DNA of 64,000 nt from NCBI GenBank assembly GCA_922989275.2, contig OV277864.1, positions 67,770,158 through 67,834,157 of the forward strand. The letters run 5' to 3'. The position numbers were made by a program, and so were the translations under genes. This document shows, piece by piece, positions 12,101 through 24,100 of the stretch. How positions within the stretch are numbered: the stretch's first letter is position 1; each line of letters starts with the position of its first letter. This DNA comes from Gari tellinella. Lineage: Eukaryota > Mollusca > Bivalvia > Cardiida > Psammobiidae. The notes under the pieces are model-generated. The model ran no database searches. It was not told the DNA's origin and worked only from the letters and a program-made list of their open reading frames with translations.

Positions 12101-15100
12101 AGGCAAAAGGTCAAGGTCACCAAACTGTGGTGCATCGTGGTCTACTCATTGAGGCGCATCAGCATATGAAGTTTTGTGACTGTAGGTGCAGTAGTTTGCT
12201 TAGTTTATGATATCAAGTCCAGACGCTGACACTGGGGGTATATCATAAGCCCCCATAACAGCAGTCATAATTTTTTTATTTCAGTGGAGGAATAATTCAA
12301 AGGCGTAAACATGTATATTTCTGGTGTAATGAGTTAAAAGTATAGGTAGCTAGAAGCTATTGTCATACCTGTTGTTTGGCCAGAGACTCATTAAGGGCCA
12401 TCAGCTCCTTCCTCTGACCCTCTAGTAGCACCTTAGAATCCCCTGAAGAAGACTCCAGTTTGTAAAGCTGGGCCTCCAGCTTGTTTTTCTGCCTGTAGAA
12501 AGAGAAATGGGTTAAAATTCCAAATCAAATGAACTAAATGACCAGCCTAAAGGCACATTGACAATTAGATAAAATGATGAAACTCGAATTCCAGAAGAAT
12601 CAAATGTTTTGCCTGTCCCTGATTTGCCCATCAGTCTAAATACTTAGACTTGATTCATCAGTATTTCAATTTTAGTTAGTCTAATACTTAAACTTTTAAC
12701 AACAGCGTTGTGCAATGTCTCTTCAGGATCCCAACTGTTTGCAAAGGTTATTATTTTGTAATGGGTGTTCTTATAAAGAAGCACCCAGTCCGACCCGGGA
12801 TCGAAAGGTTCGCAGTCATGCACTCTACCACGTTGCCATAAAAGCTTGCTTGTACAGCAAGGCCATACAAGGGATGATAAACCTACACACTGTGACAATT
12901 GTTTCACAGCCAGCCAGCTAAGAGTTAACCCGTTACCTCCATAGCCTGTTTCTACTTTGTTATTTTGAAGATGGGCGACTACTTAAAGCAGGTTGAAAGT
13001 AAAGCAGAATGTGCCTTAAGGCGCATTCTGCTTTACTTTCAGCCTGCTTTAAGTTACCATCTGTTAGAATATAGAAAATATTTCTTATGTTGCATAATGA
13101 ATAACTGTATAAATCAGAACTATTTTCTTAAGTGGAGGAGTAATAACTGATAGGCATAAAAAGGCTTAATTATGAGGTAATGAGTTACAACCTAAGGTTA
13201 TCTCACCTTGTGACAGACTCGAGCTCCTGGAGGGTTTTACCAAACGTATTCAGCTGTATCTCCTTCTGTTTGAGCTGTTCTCTCACACTCTCCAGGTCTC
13301 TCCTTGTATAAAAAAATCAAATATATTTTAAAGCCGTTTCTAGCATTTCTAAGTACATCAAGGGCAAATAACTCTTTCAATATCAAACAGATTTCGACAA
13401 TTATTGCACTCTTTCAAGAACTTATATCTATAAATATACATTGTGTGCCACTGTACTTAAAATCCATTGAAAACTGTACTTGCTAGAGTGTAAACACTGT
13501 TAGATATGGCATTTTCAACATATCAAGGGCAAATAACTCTTGCCACAAAACTCAGATTACAACAATAATTGCACTCCCTCATGAACTTATAGCTGCCTAC
13601 ATTGTGTGCAAGTACTATCAAAAACATTGAAAACTGTACTTGCTAGAGTGTAAACACTGTTAGATATGGCATTTTCAACACATCAATGGCAGATAACTCT
13701 TGACCTATTCGATCGATTTCAACAATAATCTAACTCATCTGAAAATTTAAAGGCATATACAACCTGAGCAAATTTGAGAAAGATTGGATAAAATACATGG
13801 CCTCTAGACTGTAAACACTAAAATTATTGCTGATGAATGTTGGACGCTCAAATATTACAAAAGCTCACCCTGAGATTTGCTCAGGTGAGCTAACATGTGT
13901 AAAATGTAATTATGAAGGAATATATTAATTTAACCCTTTCCTCCCTAAAACCTCAAAAAGACAATTCTTGTTTTCAATTAATTAAGTATAGTCCATTTTT
14001 TACTTTAAAGAGTTGATTTTTGCAACATATGTCAAAATGACAAACAGTGTAGACCCTGATCAGAGGGCTCCTTAAGGAGCCCTCTGATCAGGGTCTGCAC
14101 TGTTTGCATAGAACAAGTGTACTCCTCATAGGTATGCTGTTATGCCTGACTTGGGTTCAAAGAGCTAACCTACTTGAACACATCTCTTTCCTGTTCGGCA
14201 GAACTCTTCTCCTGTTCGAGGTAGGTTTTCTCCTGTAAATGCTGCTTCTGTAGGTGATTCAGTTCCGTCTCACTTCGATCTCGAAGATCAGACAGCTGAC
14301 GCTCCTTCTCAGTCACTGTACGACACATACCCTCATAATCTGGAAGATATCATACAATCATTTCTAACATTAATTCTGATCTCAAATACAACCTTCCTAT
14401 TCCATATGCTTAAGGCTCCTAGGACATTGTTTTGCTGGATTAAGTGTTAATCCTAATGGTTATAATTACAGTAAAACCTCGCTATTACGACCACTAAAAC
14501 CAAGGCTAATTGATTGTATAATAGACAGGTGACAGCTTAATGCAAGGTGACAGTGAAACAGAAAGCTCCTAAAGGAGCTTTCGGTTTCACTGTCACCTTG
14601 CTTCAAGCGGTCACCTATCGTATATACCCTAATAATTACAACAATTAAGTGGTCGTAATAGAGAGGTTTTACTGTATAGGCATGCTTGTGTAAACCCTTC
14701 TCCTACTATTAGCATATATTGAAGCCTTTTGAAAACAGTGAAGACCAAGATCAGACAGCTCCTGAAGGAGCTGTTTGATCAGGGTCTGCACTGTTCTCAG
14801 AATTGTCTCATATGAGTATGCACTCTGTTCTGGGGAAAACATCCTTATTCATTACCCCATAAGTACACCCTTATACGCCTCTAATTTATAACTCCACTAC
14901 AGTGGAACCCCTCCAAACCGGAACCTTTAAATACCGGAATTCTCTCTAAACCGGACAAAAACTTTGGTCCTGTTTCCATACCTTCTTTATTTTTACCCAT
15001 TACACCATAAATACACCTTTGGTTAATTCCTACACTGAAGAAAACAGTTTATACATTCAAGCAGATGATAGTTTAAAGCAGGTTGAAAGTAACGCAGAAT

Positions 15101-18100
15101 GCGCCATAAGGCGCATTCTGCTTTACTTTCAACCTGCTGTAACTGGTCTGCTATTTTTCATACTAGAAACACGCTATTTGGTAATGGGTTAAAACCCCTC
15201 TTACCTGGAAATCCTCCTAAACTGGAACTTTTTGTTGTACCCACACATGTCCGGTTTAGAGGGGTTTTACTGTATTTATTCGGTTATGAATGATGAATAT
15301 GTACCATAAGAAATATTTTCTATAATCCTATCAGATGGTAGCTTAAAGGAGGCTGAAAATAAAGCAGAATGTGCCTTAAGGCGGATTCTATTTTACTTTC
15401 AACATGCTTTAAGTGGTCCCTTGTCTTCAAAACTGCAAACAAGCTATTCTCTTTTCCAGTGCTACGTCATACACCCTTCATTCGGCACCCCTCAGTTTGT
15501 TTACATTTAGCAATCCCATGCATCTACATAAGCTAGTTTTCTCCGAGTAGGACCGAGAGTATGCGTAAGACATAAAATATATCCGGATGACTGGAAAAGA
15601 GAATGGGGTAATGGGATAAAGGCATAAATAATAATGAGTTTCATAAACACTAAATGACTCTTTTTGAAATGATCTTAATATCTGGCTTTAACCATACTGA
15701 TAACTGATACCTTGATAGATGCTGCCTTTGTCCTGTGAGAGTTTCTGGACTGTGTCTTTAGTAAGTAATAGCTGACCCTTCTGACTCTCTAGATCCAGCC
15801 GTGTGCTGTGTAGGTCCTCCTGTAGTGAAGAGTTCTCTTCCTCCCTAGTAGAGAGCTCTCTCTGAGAAAACAAACACAGGTATTGTTTCAGAGATGTATA
15901 GACACATTATTCATTACGTTAAATCCAAAATAATTCAAAATCATTTAACAGATACAGACAAATCTGTATTAAGCGACCACTAAAAATGATATATTAGTAG
16001 TATTTATGACAGGTAGCAGTTTATGCAGGACAAAAGTAATGCAGAAGGCTCCCATAGGAGCCTTCTGCATTACTTTTGTTCAGCATTAAGTGGTTATCTC
16101 TCTTTATTGATCACTATCCTTCTTCATTCAGTGGTTGCTGAACACGGTATTGACACAGGGGTGAAAATTCTATTCTTTTCAAATGCATTGCAAACAGTTA
16201 AGAGCAAGACAAGATTCCAGGTTAACTTGGCTTCTGATAAGGCTTCAAACTTTTAAACATTTTTTTTAATTTCTTTTTTTCTACATTTCCTTTCATTTGT
16301 TCATGCTATAAAATTCTAACAATTCTTTTCACCCCCAGTACATACATAAATAAAAGATTATTTATTTCATAGAACATATAAGGAATGACCATAATGCTAA
16401 AGTTTTCAACTAATTATCCTGAAAAATAAAGCAACATCTTATGTTTTGTATTTATAGAGATATTTAAATTTTCACTAAATCTGAACACTTCTGTATGAAA
16501 CAGGTTTTTTTTAACACTGATTGTGAGATCATTACACTTTTAACTCATTAATCTCTAAAACTTCAGATGAACAATTCTAGTTTTCAATTAATTCTATTCC
16601 AATTGAGACTATTTCCGGTTTATTTTAATACAGCAAATGACCAACAAGGCCGACCCTGATCAGAGGGGGGCCTGTAAAAGCGCTCTCATATTACTGCTTG
16701 CATCTATAAAGGACATGTGTACTCTTTAGAGGTATGCCCTATATAAATGACATGCATACCCATCAGTAGGGTTCAATGCATAAAGGCATTAATAAGTCAA
16801 TACAGAAAATAGAAAACATTGAATGAATAACACTTATAATGGTAAACTGGTATAATATTGTTGAGGAGATAAGTTGAGAAATATATGAGCTGTGCCATGA
16901 CAAAACCTGTCTTATTGCATTGCCATTGTATACAGACCAAGCATCATTGTCATCACATGTTCTGCATCTGAGTTTGGTTTACACTACCAAATACTGTATA
17001 TAATACTGCTAAATACAATGCTTTAGATGATTGTAGGTGTCAAACAGAGTAGATCAAGGCCGGCCATTGCATCAAAGATATGACGACTGGTCTTGATCTA
17101 CATTACTTGCAAAGCAATAAGGCAGGTTTTGTCATGGCATGGCTCATATACATGTTTAAAAGAGTGATTATAATGGCAGATTGTATACATTTTAAATGGT
17201 TAAGGAAGTATTTGTTGGGCGAATAACATATTTGGAATACATGCAGGACAGTTACATTTAGGTGGGAATTTTCAGATAGAATTAATTTGCTCAGTAATAA
17301 TCTTAACCTTTCCACAACAGAAACATATTAAGACAACATTGCATCCCTCTTTCTGCAACATATACACACCATACACACAGATATAATAAATAATTTATAC
17401 ACCATTACCATAGGATGCATTACTCAAAGATGGTGTTGAAGACAAATAACAGAAGATTCCTGCTTTGCTTTCATCCTGCTTTAATCATCAGCAACCTGTC
17501 TTGCATTGTTGGCTAGGTAGGAAGAGTCAATAATGCCATTTCAGTAAAAACAATAAGACCTTGTGTTCAATAAAAGCATATATACCCGGTAGCAAGCTTG
17601 ATTGTAAGCACATGCATTCTGTAGCATATTTTACTCTTTTTCAAATTAGGTCTAGGACAAATTGAGGTATGGTGATATGGCTGGACTGGGAATAGTTCCA
17701 GGCAACAACTGTACAAGACTTAGTGTTCAAGTATTCTAAGAAGCTGTGTTGATGCTAGACAAATGGGTAAAATTTCCTTAATGTCATATCCATGAGCACA
17801 TAAACAGGTGAATCATTATATGCGTTCAGCATCAGTAGATGTCTGGGGACATTAAAACAACATCTAGCCCACTTTCACTCCTTCTCCATAGCATGATACA
17901 ATGCACCATATCCATGAGCCCCACACTCCATCTGACACACTACAACAAAATTACCCCTTCTCCCGCTGAAAACCTATATATAAAACACTGAAACTCTGAA
18001 AACTACCATATTAACATTATTCATCTGAACTTCAACATTGGCTTATGATATAAGGAAACATTTTCCCCTAGGGTCCAAAGTTATAAAGAATTTGAGTTGC

Positions 18101-21100
18101 ATCTGAAACATTCTCAAGCATTTGATTGGTCAGATTAGAGCCTAAGCTCAAATCTGGCCAGTCAAATGCTTGAGAACGAGCTCAGATCCAACTCAAATGC
18201 TTTATAACCTTAGAACCAGGCTTACATCAAACAGATCGTAAAGAAAACAGTGCCTCCACTGTTTTCTAAGCATCAATAACAGGAGAAGAGTTAACTTAAT
18301 ACAACAAACATACACACAAGATACATGTAATTACATGAGAGTCAGACACACACCATATACCAGGAATACATGGACAATTTACAGTTGTTACAGTCATGCA
18401 GAAGTATTGTAGTTGTTATTAATATAGGACAGACTAATATACCAATAAGAAATGCAGGATGATTACACACATATAGCCACAGGCTGGTATGGTCTTGTAG
18501 TGAAGCTAGGTTCCAGACAAGAGAAAATAAACTCATTTCTAGTTGCTCAATTTAATCAACTTTGTTGATGATTGATCACTTTTTATATCCAATCAACAGA
18601 CATGACTGATTTTCAACAGAAAAAAACCCCAAAGGCAAGCAATGTAGACTTTGATCTGAGCACTCCTCGAAAATCAATCATATCAGAGTCTGCGATGTTT
18701 GCAAGTCCAGCCAGTTAAGTATCAAAGTTATACACAAGTATTAATAATTTTGCAAGGACACATCCAAAATAAATATATGTTTGTTCCAAAATTTAATCTG
18801 GACTGATATTGTAATAAACAAAGTGACAAAATGGGAGGAAGTAGATGGTTTTTCAGCATTAAAAAGTTTAACCCATGCATCCCCCCTTGAAATATCAAAT
18901 GGACAGTTCCAGTTTCGAATTTAGTCTAGTTCAATCTTTTGACTATTCATTGGTGTTTTTGTCACTGTACTGCAATATGACAAACAGTGCAGATCCTGAT
19001 CAGAGGAATACTTTTCAAAGGGTTAATTTAAATACAAAAATATAGAAAACCCGGCTGGAATATTTGATGTCACATATCATTGACTAGTTTCGTCCTTGTT
19101 TGGACTCATCAGTACAAGACCATAGACCAGTGTGGCACTACACCAGAGTGGGATACCAACTCGTAAATTCTCTATAGTTTGAGTATCTGCGTCGTGTTTG
19201 TCACTGAGCACGGCATGTTCGTGCTGCAGTAACTCGAGATCATGTGATACCCTGTTAAACTCCTCCCGCAGTTTGGATAAGGCACTTGAATCCTCTAACA
19301 GCTGAAACCAGGGTACATATAATATATACAGGACTGACACCAGGGTACATATAATATATACAGGACTTAGAACAAATAGTGCTTAAAGCTCTATGATAAA
19401 CATTATCCAATAGCTGAAACCAGGGTAGATATAATATATACAGGACAGAGAACAAATAGTGCTATAAGCTCTATGATAATAGAGGATCTTACATGAGTGC
19501 TCATTATGTATCATTTTTAATAAAATAGTTGACTAAAAGAATATTATGCTAGCCTTGGCGTCATATTAATTTTAGTCAACCAATTTATTAAAATTGATAA
19601 GTAATGAGCACAAATGTGAGATTCTATTTATCACATAACAATTTTAAACACCTATTAAACCAATTGAAGCCATAGTTTGTAGTCTTTCTGCTATATGAAT
19701 TTCGCCAAAACATGACATTGTTTACAATAACGTCATTGCAAATGATGTAATATGGTGTCCGGCTACATGCAGGGCTTGTGGACGAAAAAGTTTGGTCGGA
19801 GCCAAAATAAACGATTATGATATTTATATAATCGCTTTATTCCACTCCCAGACTGCGAGTTATGTGATAAATGTATATACAGTACTAAGAAGAAATTGTG
19901 TCATAAACTTTGACAAACATTATCACTTGCTGAGATGATGTACAGTTTAACTGATGTTAATCTTTCCTCCCTGAAACTTTAAATGGACAATTCCAGTTTC
20001 TAATTGAGTCTAGTTCATATTTTATTATTTAAGATCGTTTTTGTCAATGTATTGCAATATGGTAAATAGTGCAGACCCTGATTTTGGGCTCCATCAGGAG
20101 TCCTCTGATCTTGGTCTTTACTGCTTGCAAAGGACAATTGTACTGTTCACAAGTTCACTGTTTTAGAAAGTACCAATATAGTCATATTTTCAAAGATCCA
20201 GATCTAAAGAGTTATTATTCAAACAATTACATTATTTAGTTTTCATTAAATAACCATCATTTAGCCAAGCCACTTGAGAATTTAAATAACAAAAAAATAA
20301 AAGAATATCAATTAAATAAGTTTCAAACTTATTAAACGCAAGACAGCCTACCTTATTTGTTTTAGTTTCCAGTTGATGTTCCATAGATGAATTAATTCCT
20401 GTTAACTTTCTAATATCTTCAGTCAGACTCCCCATTTTGTTTTTAAGCTGATCCAATTCTGTTTCTGCTGAAGTGAAGTTCTGTTTGGAAGTTTGAAGAT
20501 CAGCCTGTAGGGAGTGTATCAGGGCATCCTTATCTCTGGAGTCTCTCTCAGTCGTCCTCTGCTTGGATTCAGTACCCTGAACCTGAAACATGCAGCATTA
20601 ATGTTATAGAGAGAGTAAATCAATCAGTTCATATACATTCTCATTTGTACCTCCATTAAACCATTACCCTATAGCCTGTTTCTAGTTTAGAAGATAGGCT
20701 TAAAGAAGGTTCAAAGCAAAAGCAGAATGTATCTTAATCCATTACCCCAAAGCCTGTTTCGAGTTTTGAAGACAGGTGACCACTTAAAGCAGGTTGAAAG
20801 TAAAGCAGAATGTGCCTTAAGGTGCATTCTGCTCTACTTTCAATCTGCTTTAAGCTACCATCTGCTAGGAGATTTAGATTCTGCTTTACTTTAAGCCTCC
20901 TGCAAGTTACTATCTGCTAGGATAAAGGAAATATTTCTTATGCTGCACATTCATTACTGTAAACAATAGAACTATTTTGTTAAGTGGAGGAATTAATTAA
21001 ATGTGTAAAAAGATATATCTATGGAGTAAAGGGTTGGTTCTTTCAACACTATGGACCTGGTTAAAAAATTATCATTACATTTGCAAAAAGTGTAGACCCA

Positions 21101-24100
21101 GAGCCCTCTGATCTTGGTCTACACTGTCTGATTGTTTAGACCAGTACTTATTAAACTACCCAGAAATCCAAGTAGACTGGTTTATGTTTTGGTAACTAAA
21201 AAGATCCACAAGGGAACCTAATAACCCACAAGAGTTACTTAGTGTTGAAAGAGTTAAGCTGAGAGCCGCACCTTGCGTAGTACACCCTCAACCTCTTTCT
21301 TCCTCTGATCGCTGTGTTGTCTCTCTTGTTCCAGTTCTCTGTCCAGATGAGTTCTCTCATTCTGGAGCTTGGTTCTCTCTGCTACCAGGAACTGGTTAAC
21401 TTCTCTCGTAGACACTGCCTCCTTCATCTGAATAAAACATCATGCAGTTATTACAATAACTAAACCATGAATGTTGATGTTAATAACTCATACATACAGA
21501 AACATTTTTCTTGAGTGACTACTCAAAATAATAAAAGTTGGGTTGGGATAGTGACAACTCAATACCAGATGAATTGACAACCCATAATACTTTGCCCATA
21601 AGAATGTTCAAAGCTCCCTTAGTAGATTTCTGAATTACAGTTGTCTTGCATTAAGTAGTCATTTCTCTCTCTCAATATTTCCATCGAATGACTGGACATA
21701 TTGCTGCCACACTGATGCCACTGTGAAAGTTTGCAATAGACACATGGCATGATAAAATGCCACGTCATAATAACTTGACACCAAGCCAACCACCGGTAGA
21801 AGTCAGACTTTTATTACTGAGCATTAGCAAAGCAGCTACTACTTTCAATTTTAATGATAAGTGTGTCATGATCCATGATTGAACCGATGACTTTAAACAC
21901 ACAAATCTGACAATCTATCTACAGAGTTAACTCAGTTGACACTGCAAACTGTAAAGATCAAGATCAGCTGGCAAATTATCAATTCAAGAGTAGGAATACA
22001 GAAGACTGACAAATCACAAACAAGAGACTCCAGAAACAGTGGCTGATCTAGGTTTACATTGTTTGTAATGTATATAGGTTATTTTTTTACATTGTGGCTC
22101 TATTCATACCTTCAAGGTGAGCTCTGATATCATTCTGGCCACATCTTCTCTGTTAGAGATGCTGTCATTATGAACCAGTTCCACTTTACGATGTAGGAAC
22201 TCGATGTCTACCTGCTGACGGCTGTAAAAATAAGCACAATCATAAACGGTGGATACAATGTTGAACCCTTTCACCGTTATAAGATCATCTACTTTAATCC
22301 ATTGCCCTAAAGCTTGTTTTCAGAACAGAAGACATACGATTACTTAATCCTTTACTCCATAGCCTGTTTCTAGTTTTGAAAAAATGCAAAGACTTAAAGC
22401 AGATTGAAAGTAAAGCAGAATGTGCCTTAAGGCACATTCTGCTTTACTTTCAGTCTGCGTAAGCTACCATCTGCTAGAATTAAGAAAATATTCCAAATAA
22501 TACATAATCATTACTGTATAACTGAAATAAACTGAATGCACTAAACGGTGCTTTTATGGGGGGAAAAGGTGACAGCAGTCTGAAAGTAAAGCAGAATGTT
22601 CTTTAAGGAGCATTCTGCTTTATTTTCAGTCTGCTTTAAGCTACCATATGCTTGGATATATTAAATATTTTTTATGGTGTGTATTCATGACAGCTCATAT
22701 AAAATGGAACTATTTCCATCATTGAAGGTATAAATTGGGTAAGGGGTTAAACTTGACCTATGTTTTTCAAATTTAGATTTCAAGCAGTTTAACTCAAAGA
22801 AAGATACTTACAGATATAAATGTCCAATAGTTTTGATTGTGATCAGATGCTGAATTACTAAGCAGCTGATCTGGATCTAAACTGTTAAACTTTTTTATAA
22901 GGGTGAGACCTGGCTGTCTAGTTGGGAACGAAGTCTCCCTCTCCATGCCTTGTGAGAGAAACAGTATTATTGTTGTAACATATTTTGGTAATGTATATTT
23001 ATTATAAAGTCACCAGCAAAAATCTGCTTACTTGTTTTTATCGTGCAACATGCCAATCTCTCTCTCCTTGCCCTCCAGCAACAGTCGTAGTGAGTCCAGC
23101 TCAGACACAAGCTGTATAAAGACATAAGAAAAAATGTTGGTTATTTTGGGGACAGGACCTCTTGGTTTAGTTTGGTTTGTTATGATTTACATCCTTTTAA
23201 CCCTTTACCTTATAGTCTGTTTATATTTTTGAAGACAGGTGAACACTTAAAGCAGGTTGCAAGTAAAGTAGAATGTGCCTTAAGGCACATTCTGCTTTAC
23301 TTTCAGCCTGCTTTAAGCTACTACCTGCCAGAATAAAGAAAATATTCCTTATGATACATATTCACTACTGTTTAAATTGGAACTATTTTCTTCAACGTAG
23401 GAATAAAGTAAATCCGCTACAAGGGGCTTCTATGGGGGAAAGGGTTAATTAACAGTATTTCAGTTATATCACGACATCCAGCTGTTTACATGAGGAGGAA
23501 AATCTCAGTTGTCCTTTACACACTGTGTCAATCACATCAGTATTAACCCATTATATTATCATCATGTTTAGTGACAAATACATGTAGATAAAACTTGTTA
23601 GTTCATGATGATGAAAACTAACCCTTTTACGTCACCTTCAGAGGACCTTAACAAAGAGTGTCAATCATTTTAGATCAGGGTAAGATGTCAAATTCTATTT
23701 CAAACACTAGCCAAACTGAAATGAGGACTAGGTAAAAAATACATTGAGAGACAATAATAAACAAAGACTCTCTACCTTTTTAGCTTCTGGAGGTAGATTA
23801 GGGTATTGTGTTTGGAAGTCAGCATGCTGTTTTCTAGCCTCAGTTTCGTATTTCTGTAGTATTTCCTGTAGCTTGGTTTCCAGTCTGATCAAGTCTTCCT
23901 CACACTGGTTCTTCTCTTGTATCAATGAATCATGCTCCTCAGCCAGCTCCTAGTTATACAAACAAAACAAGTGGTCATTAATCTATTCCACCACTGAAGA
24001 ATTGTTCCACTTGAATAAGTAGCATTAGGAATATTTTCTATTTCCAAAGAGATGTTAACTTAAAGTAGATTGAAAATAAAGCAGAAAGCTCCCAAAGGGG

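Noticed and set aside
11940..12160. Repeated AAGGTCA words as nuclear-receptor half-sites
   Set aside because: They recur once or twice per unit of a tandem repeat and in other Pearl-like elements, so repetition reflects the element, not a tuned enhancer.
18342..18536. Hydrophobic 64-residue minus-strand open frame as a missing membrane exon
   Set aside because: Lies in AT-rich intron sequence without matching splice phases and would interrupt a continuous coiled coil.
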